In this document: positions 1-5,984 of the stretch, one piece after another
Layout: the number at the start of each line of letters is the position of its first letter
How positions within the stretch are numbered: position 1 is the first letter of the stretch
NCBI GenBank assembly: GCA_913778275.1
Contig: CAJYWN010000011.1
Location: 21,463-85,462 of the forward strand
Direction of reading: 5' to 3'
Length of the DNA stretch: 64,000 bases
Source of the DNA: an uncultured Chryseobacterium sp.
Lineage (GTDB): Bacteria; Bacteroidota; Bacteroidia; Flavobacteriales; Weeksellaceae
Program-made: the position numbers and the translations under genes
Notes under the pieces: generated by a model
Databases searched by the model: none
What the model was told of the DNA's origin: nothing
The model's input: the letters and a program-made list of their open reading frames with translations, nothing else

Positions 1-153
1 AAGGATGGCATCCTTGCCCGGCTCTTCTATGGTAACACTTGCGCTGGGGATCGCCACGCCATCTTCATCCGTGATTTTTCCCGAAACCGTTTTCTGTGCA
101 AAAGAAAATGCTGAGAATAAAATCATGACGAATAAAGTAATTTTCAATTTCAT
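1..153 (-). CDS. N-terminus of a secreted protein with a carboxypeptidase-regulatory-like domain (partial)
   Basis: Only the first 51 codons are inside the window. They begin at ATG (151-153 on the complement) with MKLKITLFVMILFSAFSFAQ, a clear signal peptide, and continue into VSGKITDEDGVAIPSASVTI. That is the start of a carboxypeptidase-regulatory-like (CarboxypepD_reg) beta-sandwich, the usual N-terminal domain of SusC-type TonB-dependent receptors and some other flavobacterial outer-membrane or secreted proteins. The class cannot be decided without the rest. It is divergent from the cupin gene at 663, with about 500 bp between them. Confidence 0.8.
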   Translation of the reverse strand, partial: MKLKITLFVMILFSAFSFAQKTVSGKITDEDGVAIPSASVTIEEPGKDAIL

Positions 154-342
154 ATTTTACTATTTATGCTAATTAGTTAGTCGTTAAAGCTTTTTGTTAC
201 ACAATAAGAAAGATTGCTGTAATAGAGGAAAGTTAAAAATTAATTTTATCACTACAAATGCAGTTATAATTTCTTAATATAAACAACATTTTATTTTCAC
301 TGATTTTTTTTAAATTTTAGAAAATGAAAAATTTAAAACCAA

Positions 343-483
343 ATGAAAAATTTTATTTCGTGCTTTTACAATCATTTACTCATCATAGAAAAATATTTTC
401 AAAATATTTGTTATGATCATAATTTATCAACTTTTTATGAATTAGCTTTATCAGATAAAGTTTTTATATTAGCATCAGGATGA
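343..483 (+). CDS. Possible small protein, 46 aa
   Basis: An ATG-initiated frame of 46 codons ends at TGA 481-483. The C-terminal half reads STFYELALSDKVFILASG, which has protein-like composition. A stem-loop with a T-rich tail follows 28 bases later at 511-540, as expected for a short independent transcript. I do not recognise the product and saw no clear ribosome-binding site. Chance open frames are common in such AT-rich DNA, so this is a weak call. Confidence 0.25.
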   Translation: MKNFISCFYNHLLIIEKYFQNICYDHNLSTFYELALSDKVFILASG

Positions 484-510
484 ATCTTTTTTGTTCATTA
501 TTGTGTTTTG

Positions 511-540
511 CCCTGTAATACTTTTACAGGGTATTTTGTT
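511..540 (+). terminator. Stem-loop with T-rich tail
   Basis: CCCTGTAA (511-518) pairs with TTACAGGG (524-531) over a 5-base loop, followed by TATTTTGTT. It would end a plus-strand transcript that covers 343-483. Confidence 0.55.
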
Positions 541-552
541 GAGTATGTGATT

Positions 553-568
553 TTATTTAGAATAAATA
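553..568. promoter_or_regulatory. Candidate iron-responsive (Fur-like) operator
   Basis: TTATTTAGAATAAATA contains the inverted repeat ATTTA-GAA-TAAAT. Very similar sequences, sharing ATTTAGAATA, lie at the promoters of the siderophore receptor (about 41513-41529) and of the second PepSY gene (about 35857-35872). Here the element lies roughly 90 bases upstream of the expected transcription start of the cupin gene, farther than usual for simple repression. Fur is inferred from the company of the other copies. Confidence 0.35.
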
Positions 569-633
569 GGCAAAAATGATTTGAATCATAGATTAAAAAA
601 AGCTTAAATCCGTTAACATATATTTTTATTTAA

Positions 634-641
634 TAATTTTG
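634..641 (+). promoter_or_regulatory. Bacteroidota -7 promoter element for the cupin gene
   Basis: TAATTTTG matches the TAnnTTTG consensus and lies 21 bases before the ATG at 663. No good TTTG partner was seen at the -33 position. Confidence 0.5.
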
Positions 642-662
642 TAACATTAAATTTTTAAACAA

Positions 663-1544
663 ATGGGAATCAATTTAAAGCCTATTGATATTGTAGATGA
701 TATAACGCAGGAAGAATTCATTGAAAAATATCTTAAGCCCAGAAAGCCTGTCGTTATCAGGAATATGGCGAAAAAATGGCCTGCCTACCAAAAATGGACC
801 ATGGATTATATGAAGGAAGTAGTTGGAGATGTAGAGGTGCCGTTGTATGACAGTTCGAAGGCTGATCCCGCTGCTCCCATCAACGCTTCAGCCGCAAGAA
901 TGAAATTCGGGGATTATGTAGATCTCATCCAAAGAGAGCCTACCGACCTCAGGATTTTCCTTTTTGACCCGATAAAATATGCGCCTAATCTGCTGAAAGA
1001 CTATATTTTTCCTAAAGACCTTATGGGAGGCTTTCTGGATAAATACCCGAATATGTTCTTTGGCGGAAAAGGCTCTGTAACATTCCTGCATTTTGATATT
1101 GATATGGCGCATATCTTCCACACCCATTTTAACGGAAGAAAGCATATCCTTCTTTTCGATTACAAGTGGAAAGAAAGACTTTACAAAATTCCTTACGCAA
1201 CCTATGCGCTGGAAGATTATGATATTGAAAATCCGGATTTTACGAAATTTCCGGCACTGGATGGAGTAGAGGGTATCGAGTGTTTCCTGGAGCATGGCGA
1301 CACCTTATTCATGCCAACCGGATGGTGGCACTGGATGAAATATCTGGACGGAAGCTTCTCCATATCGCTGAGAGCATGGGACAAATCCTGGGCTGTGAAG
1401 GCTCATTCTTTATGGAATCTTACGGTACAAAGGAAGTTTGACGATGTTATGAAGAAAAATTTCAAGAAGAAATACATGGACTGGAAGGAGAAAGTAGCCG
1501 TTAAAAGAGCGGAAATTGCCTGGAAAAGGGGATTACCGAAATAA
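663..1544 (+). CDS. JmjC/cupin_8-like Fe(II)/2-oxoglutarate-dependent oxygenase
   Basis: A 293-residue cytoplasmic protein with the cupin_8 (FIH/JmjC-like) layout. The iron-binding triad HxD...H is visible as H143, D145 (in FLHFDIDMAH) and H223 (in PTGWWHWM). K160 in NGRKHILLF is placed like the lysine that contacts 2-oxoglutarate in this fold. Family members hydroxylate protein or small-molecule substrates; this substrate is unknown. A single-gene unit: a TAnnTTTG element precedes it and a strong terminator follows at 1562. A Fur-like inverted repeat upstream would fit an iron enzyme, but the link is inference. Confidence 0.85.
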   Translation: MGINLKPIDIVDDITQEEFIEKYLKPRKPVVIRNMAKKWPAYQKWTMDYMKEVVGDVEVPLYDSSKADPAAPINASAARMKFGDYVDLIQREPTDLRIFLFDPIKYAPNLLKDYIFPKDLMGGFLDKYPNMFFGGKGSVTFLHFDIDMAHIFHTHFNGRKHILLFDYKWKERLYKIPYATYALEDYDIENPDFTKFPALDGVEGIECFLEHGDTLFMPTGWWHWMKYLDGSFSISLRAWDKSWAVKAHSLWNLTVQRKFDDVMKKNFKKKYMDWKEKVAVKRAEIAWKRGLPK

Positions 1545-1561
1545 ATAATAATAATACAAGA

Positions 1562-1593
1562 AGAGACCGCCTGAAAAGACGGTCTCTTTTTTT
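1562..1593. terminator. Bidirectional terminator
   Basis: AGAGACCG (1562-1569) pairs with CGGTCTCT (1580-1587), followed by a T run. It lies between the convergent cupin gene and kptA, and overlaps the last codon of kptA. Confidence 0.85.
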
Positions 1594-2134
1594 AAATCAG
1601 AATGTATTTCGGATCTATGAAATCCGTTAGCCAAACGTTATTTTCAGAAAGGTAAAATATGATCCCATCTTCCGACATTTTTCCGGTTTGAATAGTGAGA
1701 ATAACAGGTTTTCCGTGGCGCATGCCGACTTTGGTAGCGATTTCTTTATCACTGCTTAAATGCACATGCTGCCGGCTTCTTTTCTCAATTCCGTTTCCCA
1801 AAATAGAATCAACATTTGCCTGCGCTGTTCCATGATACAGAAATTCCGGAGGCTGCTGAGGTTTCAGCGCCAGATCAATAGCAATGGAATGCCCCTGGTT
1901 GGCTCTTATTTTCGTTTTATCTTCATTAAAAATAAAGCGTTTTTTATCGTTGGTTTCTATTATTTCATCCAATTCTTTCAGCGTAAAATCCTGATTCTGT
2001 TTTGCACATTTTTCCTGTAATTCTTTCACATCTGCCCATCCGTTTTCGTCTAAATTCAGGTTAATGATTTCAGGTTGATGCCTTAACACCAGACTTAGGA
2101 ATTTGCTTATATTTTTCTTGTGTTTTTCGTTCAC
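1592..2134 (-). CDS. kptA: RNA 2'-phosphotransferase (Tpt1/KptA)
   Basis: A 180-residue protein that matches KptA end to end. In fungi Tpt1 removes the 2'-phosphate left by tRNA splicing, using NAD+ and releasing ADP-ribose 1'',2''-cyclic phosphate. Visible motifs are the N-terminal LSLVLRHQP block (R18, H19), RANQGHS (77-83), YHGT (100-103) and RSRQHVHLS (119-127), which together form the NAD/RNA active site. The start is GTG at 2132-2134, 13 bases after the glycohydrolase stop, so it is the last gene of the ADP-ribose operon. Bacteria have no such tRNA splicing, so the physiological substrate is unknown. Its neighbours here all act on NAD+ or ADP-ribose. Confidence 0.93.
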   Translation of the reverse strand: MNEKHKKNISKFLSLVLRHQPEIINLNLDENGWADVKELQEKCAKQNQDFTLKELDEIIETNDKKRFIFNEDKTKIRANQGHSIAIDLALKPQQPPEFLYHGTAQANVDSILGNGIEKRSRQHVHLSSDKEIATKVGMRHGKPVILTIQTGKMSEDGIIFYLSENNVWLTDFIDPKYILI

Positions 2135-2147
2135 GGTTGTTGTTGAA

Positions 2148-3086
2148 TTATGATAATTTCTTTTCTAATTTTTCACAAAGTTTTTCAATATCTTCCCTCC
2201 TCGCCAAAACATCTATCCACTCTTTCGGAATATTTTCAAAACCATAATAGATTCCGGCAATTCCGCCGGTGACGGCTCCCGTTGTATCGGTGTCTTCTCC
2301 CAGATTAACAGCTTTTAAAACCGCTTCAGCGTAATTTTCAGAATTCAGGAAGCACCATAGTGAGGCTTCCAGACTGTGAAGAACGTAACCTCCTGAACTG
2401 ATGGAATCTTCTTGATACTCTGAAATGTCGTTCTTTAAAACCCTGTCAAAAAGCTGTATCTCTGTCGGGTTAAAACCCTGAATTTCTGCAAATTGCAACA
2501 CCGCTTTCTGAGTATGCTGATACGCTTCTTTTTTATCTTTCCCTTTGAGTAATTCGATGGCAAAAATTACATAAATAAAACAGGCAAACACTGAACGAAA
2601 ATGTCAGTGTGTGATTGAAGAAACTTCTTTTACCGTCTGATAGAGTTTTTCAATATTTTCTTCGTCTTTAAGATAGAAAACGAGCGAAAGTGTCCTCATT
2701 AAAGAACCATTTCCATTATCCTCTTCGAAAATATTTCCCGAAATTTTTGCGCTTTCTCCTTTTATTAATCTTGCGATAGAATGCTTTGTTGTTCCGCCAA
2801 TATCGAATAATCTGCCATGGGCGGTCCAGTGTCCGTATTTTACCCACTTCACAAAGCTTTGTCCGATTTTCTCCAGGTCATAGCCTTTTATGAGTTCTTC
2901 AGCAGTGCAAAGAGTTAATGAACTGTCATCACTCCATGTTCCTTTCGGCTGGTTCCACGATCCAAATTCCCGCATATTTTCAACAGGAAACCTTTTTAAT
3001 GTTTCCCGACTTGTAAATTCCACCGGAACACCCAACGCATCGGCTACACAAACTCCGAAAATTCCTGCTTTTACGCTATTTTCCAT
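2148..3086 (-). pseudogene. ADP-ribosylglycohydrolase (DraG/ARH family) with one in-frame TGA
   Basis: One reading frame of 313 codons encodes a complete ADP-ribosylglycohydrolase, interrupted by a single TGA at 2604-2606 (complement). Both halves are in the same frame, so this is a nonsense change and not a frameshift. Before it lie ADALGVPVEF, the metal site WSDDSSLTLC and NGNGSLMR; after it lies the second metal site GEDTDTTGAVTGGIAG. The stop falls in SITH-stop-HFRSV, where the family commonly has a small residue, so GGA to TGA is the simplest origin. Start ATG at 3084-3086 overlaps the sirtuin stop (TGATG). The family removes ADP-ribose from arginine, serine or other sites. Possible explanations are a recent pseudogene, a sequencing error or stop readthrough; a restart at GTG 2589-2591 would give only the C-terminal half. 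Confidence 0.88.
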
Positions 3087-3772
3087 CACGCAAGATTTAC
3101 CAGTTTATCAAACAGCAGTTTCATTCCCTGGGTAGCGGTTTCTTTCATCACAACTGCTCTCTGTCCATAGCCGAAACCGGTTTCATTCGGATTGATTACG
3201 ATTAAAAGGCAGTCGTCTTTAATATCATGAAGCAGTCCGGCCGCCGGATATACCTGCAAAGAAGTTCCGATCACAAGGAAAATATCGGCTTCTCTTGCCA
3301 TTTTTGTGGCTTCCCTCATCAACGGAACATCTTCTCCGAACCAAATAATAAACGGCCGTAGCTGCGCGCCGTCTTCTGCTTTATCGCCAATACGGATGTC
3401 ACCTTTCTGTTCGTAAATCAGGTTTTTATTGTTGGATGAGCAGGATTTGAATAATTCGCCGTGTAAATGTAAAATATTGGTGGAACCCGCTCTTTCGTGC
3501 AGATCATCAATATTTTGGGTAATGATCTGAACATCGAAATATTGTTCCAGTTCTGCCAATAATCGGTGGGCATCATTCGGTTCCACTTCATGAAGCTGTC
3601 GGCGCCTCTGGTTGTAAAATTCCAGTACCAATGCTCTGTCTTTTCTCCATCCTTCCGGACTTGCCACGTCCGTTATGCTGTGATTTTCCCAAAGGCCGTC
3701 TCCGTCCCTGAAGGTTTTTATTCCGCTTTCGGCACTGATTCCGGCGCCGGTTAATATGGTTAGTTTTTTCAT
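3086..3772 (-). CDS. cobB: NAD-dependent protein deacylase, sirtuin class III-like
   Basis: 228 residues, full length for a bacterial sirtuin. It shows the NAD-binding GAGISAESGI (9-18), TQNID (85-89) and the catalytic histidine in HLHGE (H104). Y53 and R56 form the YxxR pair that in SIRT5 and CobB reads negatively charged acyl groups, so desuccinylase or demalonylase activity is plausible. The zinc-ribbon cysteines are missing: only C111 remains where four are usual. Sirtuins release O-acyl-ADP-ribose, a substrate of macrodomain enzymes like the one encoded 96 bases upstream. The stop overlaps the start of the glycohydrolase gene, which suggests coupled translation. Confidence 0.92.
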   Translation of the reverse strand: MKKLTILTGAGISAESGIKTFRDGDGLWENHSITDVASPEGWRKDRALVLEFYNQRRRQLHEVEPNDAHRLLAELEQYFDVQIITQNIDDLHERAGSTNILHLHGELFKSCSSNNKNLIYEQKGDIRIGDKAEDGAQLRPFIIWFGEDVPLMREATKMAREADIFLVIGTSLQVYPAAGLLHDIKDDCLLIVINPNETGFGYGQRAVVMKETATQGMKLLFDKLVNLA

Positions 3773-3832
3773 TTGTTTTTTTAATTTTTAAACGCAAAGC
3801 GCGCAAAGAGTTTATTACTAACTGTTTTAATT

Positions 3833-3861
3833 TCGCAAAGGCGTTTCACTCAGCAAATGAT
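3833..3861 (+). repeat. Dispersed 29-bp repeat, family 1, solo copy
   Basis: The 29 bases starting TCGCAAAGGCGTTTCACTCA are identical to the complement of 10930-10958 and differ at two positions from 10426-10454, the two copies that bracket the GxxExxY gene. This solo copy occupies the 96-base gap between the sirtuin and macrodomain genes. An upstream stretch at 3791-3810 (AACGCAAAGCGCGCAAAGAG) looks related. Confidence 0.85.
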
Positions 3862-3868
3862 CGTTAAT

Positions 3869-4378
3869 TTATTCATCTAATAATTTTCTATAAATCTCTT
3901 CATTTTCCTCATCAAAACAAACGAAAATTACTTTTTCCAAAATTTCTGATCTGAAATTTTTTATCTCTTCAACTGCAATTTTGCCAGCCAGCTCCTTCGG
4001 AAACCGGTATACTCCTGTACTGATGTTGGGAAAAGCAATGGTATTAAGACCAAGGCTTTCTGATAACCTTAATGAATTCTTATAGCAACTTGCCAGTAAT
4101 TTCGAGCATTTTTCTTCATCTCCATTCCAGACCGGGCCAACGGTGTGGATCACATATTTTGCAGGAAGATTTCCGGCTGTGGTGACCACGGCTTCTCCTG
4201 TTTTGCACTTACCCTGTTTATTTCTTATCGCGATACATTCTTCCAGAATCTGTTTTCCGCCCGCCCGATGAATGGCTCCGTCTACGCCGCCACCGCCCAG
4301 CAGGGAAGAGTTGGCTGCGTTGACGATGGCATCTGCTTCAGTTGTGGTGATGTCGCCTTTTATTAATTCAATGTTCAT
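3869..4378 (-). CDS. Macrodomain ADP-ribosyl hydrolase (MacroD/YmdB type)
   Basis: 169 residues, a single macrodomain of the MacroD type. Key blocks are [19 protein letters not shown] (8-26) with the ADP-ribose-binding asparagines, [14 protein letters not shown] (28-41) and the phosphate loop ISTGVYRFP near residues 118-126. Relatives hydrolyse O-acetyl-ADP-ribose from sirtuins and ADP-ribose esters on acidic residues; yeast Poa1, another macrodomain protein, acts on ADP-ribose-1''-phosphate derived from the Tpt1/KptA product. The start overlaps the end of the NADAR gene by 11 bases, so the two are translationally linked. This enzyme could act downstream of both the sirtuin and KptA of the same operon. 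Confidence 0.93.
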   Translation of the reverse strand: MNIELIKGDITTTEADAIVNAANSSLLGGGGVDGAIHRAGGKQILEECIAIRNKQGKCKTGEAVVTTAGNLPAKYVIHTVGPVWNGDEEKCSKLLASCYKNSLRLSESLGLNTIAFPNISTGVYRFPKELAGKIAVEEIKNFRSEILEKVIFVCFDEENEEIYRKLLDE

Positions 4379-4938
4379 TATTGTTCTTTTTATTCCTAAT
4401 TCTTAATTCATCTCTTACTTCCATTAATGCAAATCCCAGCAGATTTTCACCGTTCCATTGTGCCGGATTTTTGGTGTTAGGATCTGTTTCCAGCATTCCG
4501 ATTCCCCAGATGATATCGTACGGGCTCGCCTCCACTAATATTTTGTTATCTGTTGAAAGCAGGAATTCTTGAAACTCTTCATTCTGTGAGAATTTTAGAA
4601 AATTTCCCTTTTTAACGATTTCATATTTATGTTCTTTCCAGATGTCCAGATCAAAGTCTTTTACTTTTCTTCCCAAGCTTTTTGCTTGGTTTGGTGTTTC
4701 TGCTTTTAAAATTTGCTCTAAAATTTCATGGTCATTAAATAATTTTGCCTTTCCAGCCATCATATAATGTTCTGTTGTTTTGTAAATGATTGCGTTTTCT
4801 TCAAACTCAGCAGGAAACCACTGACTGAAGCAGGCTTTTGTAATTTCATCTTTAACCGTATGTCCCCAGAAAAAAAGAAATTCTAGATCTTCATTTTTTT
4901 TTACTACGTTCAGCAATATTTTCTAATGTATATTTCAT
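4368..4938 (-). pseudogene. NADAR (YbiA-like) ADP-ribose-processing protein, frame broken at an A9 tract
   Basis: A NADAR/YbiA-family protein of about 190 residues. FLFFWGHT near the start, YKTTEHYMMAGKAKLF and VEASPYDIIWGIGM are the family blocks, the last with the catalytic-site glutamate. The natural start is ATG 4936-4938, giving MKYTLENIAERSKKK and then TGA, because a run of nine A (4894-4902, complement) puts the frame off by one. With eight A the frame would read straight into NEDLEFLFFWGHT. Without a shift, only a TTG at 4914-4916 could start the long frame. Some NADAR proteins remove ADP-ribose from guanine bases in DNA. This is the first gene of the operon. The A9 run could be a sequencing error, a phase-variable tract or a site of transcriptional slippage. 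Confidence 0.85.
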
Positions 4939-4956
4939 GATTGCGTTGTTATTACA

Positions 4957-4964
4957 CAAATATA
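4957..4964 (-). promoter_or_regulatory. -7 promoter element of the ADP-ribose operon
   Basis: TATATTTG on the complement matches TAnnTTTG, 18 bases upstream of the proposed NADAR ATG at 4938. This supports that ATG as the true start. The upstream partner is only an approximate match (TTTTATG). Confidence 0.5.
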
Positions 4965-5175
4965 TAAAAACTGATTAAAGCATAAAATTAATTTGCGTTA
5001 ATTTTACGCTAAAAATTATAAAACGTTGATTTTCATAGGTAAATATTTGTTTTGCTATTTAGTTTCAGCAATTTATAACTAGTAGAAATGATTGATACGC
5101 AAAAATTTTCCTGCAAGCGGAATTTTTATAGAAATAATTCATTGAAAGCGAAATAATGATTAAAATTTAATATTG

Positions 5176-5210
5176 TTTGCGCTTAATTCAATAAAAAATA
5201 ATTATATTTG
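5176..5210 (+). promoter_or_regulatory. Bacteroidota-type promoter
   Basis: TTTG (5176-5179) and TATATTTG (5203-5210) are separated by 23 bases, close to the TTTG/TAnnTTTG pattern of this phylum. Transcription would start near 5217, just before the small ORF at 5233. Confidence 0.55.
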
Positions 5211-5232
5211 AATAGATTCTGAAAACAATACC

Positions 5233-5316
5233 ATGAAAAAAGTATTTAACTATCTTCCCTCAGAATTAACGGTTCAATTCCTAAGATTTGAGCTCTTTAC
5301 TAAGGAGAAAAAATAA
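5233..5316 (+). CDS. Possible 27-aa small protein
   Basis: ATG 5233 to TAA 5314-5316 encodes 27 residues beginning MKKVFNYLPSELTVQF and ending in KEKK. I do not recognise it. It lies between a good promoter match (5176-5210) and a strong terminator (5319-5349) that starts two bases after the stop codon, so the 130-base transcript would hold little else. It could be a genuine microprotein, or the transcript could be a small RNA in which the frame is incidental. The sequence shows no leader function: no structural gene follows on this strand. Confidence 0.4.
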   Translation: MKKVFNYLPSELTVQFLRFELFTKEKK

Positions 5317-5318
5317 AT

Positions 5319-5353
5319 GAAGCCCGGAACTGGAAAAGTTCCGGGCTTCTTAA
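5319..5353 (+). terminator. Rho-independent terminator
   Basis: GAAGCCCGGAAC (5319-5330) pairs perfectly with GTTCCGGGCTTC (5338-5349) over a 7-base loop. The T tract after it is short (TTAATC). It closes the small transcription unit. Confidence 0.8.
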
Positions 5354-5446
5354 TCAAATCGATATGCAAAGGTTGAATATCCTTATAAAAACTGTTGCTT
5401 GTATCGTGTAGCCGGATTGTTGTCTTCCGGAAACGCTTACAATCAA

Positions 5447-5893
5447 CTATGAAAGCAGCTTTTTAGCCATCTCGGAAATGCTTTTTCCGTCGGATTTTCC
5501 TGCTAAAGATTTTGATGCTATTCCCATTACTTTTCCCAAATCTTTCATCGATTCGGCACCGGTTTCGGCAATGATGTTTTTCATTTCCGCTTCCAGCTCT
5601 TCTGCAGAAAGCTGCTTCGGAAGAAACTGCTCGATGACTTTCATCTGGGCTTCCTCTACTTCCGCAAGATCGTTTCTTCCCTGCGCCGTAAACTGTTCGG
5701 AAGAATCTTTACGCTGTTTTACCATTCTCTGAAGAATAGCAATTTCCTGCTCTGCGGTAACTTCGGCTCCTCGGGCTTCTGTCTTAAGCAGTAATATCTG
5801 GGATTTTACGGCACGAAGCGAGTCCAGAGCAACTTTGTCTTTTGCTCTCATGGCTGTTTTTATCGCTTCGTTTATGGTGTTTTCTAAGCTCAT
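5447..5893 (-). CDS. GatB/YqeY domain protein
   Basis: A 148-residue protein of the YqeY family, related to the C-terminal tRNA-binding domain of the GatB amidotransferase subunit. The start is placed at ATG 5891-5893 (MSLENTINEAIKTAMRAKDK), the usual N-terminus; upstream in-frame codons (PVAKCQNK) derive from a repeat-like tract. The predicted protein is all helical, with the conserved AMRAKDKVALDSLRAVKSQI block. It follows ftsZ on the same strand, as often in flavobacteria, and may be read through from the dcw cluster. Its biochemical role is not established. Confidence 0.9.
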   Translation of the reverse strand: MSLENTINEAIKTAMRAKDKVALDSLRAVKSQILLLKTEARGAEVTAEQEIAILQRMVKQRKDSSEQFTAQGRNDLAEVEEAQMKVIEQFLPKQLSAEELEAEMKNIIAETGAESMKDLGKVMGIASKSLAGKSDGKSISEMAKKLLS

Positions 5894-5984
5894 TTTATTT
5901 TGGCATTTAGCTACTGGCAATTAGCTATTAGCTCTAAGGCTGACTTTTAAAAGCCATTTGCTAAAAGCCAATCGCCAGCAGCAA
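5894..5984. repeat. AGCCAATAGC-type repeat tract between ftsZ and yqeY
   Basis: The gap consists of tandem variants of GGCATTTAGCTACTGGCAAT, TTAGCTATTAGC, AAGCCATTTGC and AAAGCCAATCGCCAGCAGC. The same style of repeat is found in the first codons of murG (14074-14100) and around the murD/ftsW junction (15445-15480). Confidence 0.6.

Larger units (their letters stand above)
154..662. other. Divergent intergenic region
   Basis: AT-rich 509-bp gap between two divergent genes. It contains a possible 46-codon ORF (343-483), a hairpin with a T-rich tail (511-540), an ATTTA-GAA-TAAAT inverted repeat (554-566) and a TAnnTTTG element (634-641) just before the cupin gene. Confidence 0.6.

Noticed and set aside
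888..1295. Minus-strand frame of 135 codons inside the cupin gene
   Set aside because: Antisense shadow of a gene with an intact metal-binding triad.
2604..2606. TGA in the glycohydrolase as a selenocysteine codon
   Set aside because: The family does not use selenocysteine at this position, no SECIS-like hairpin was evident just downstream, and the expected residue is a small one such as glycine.
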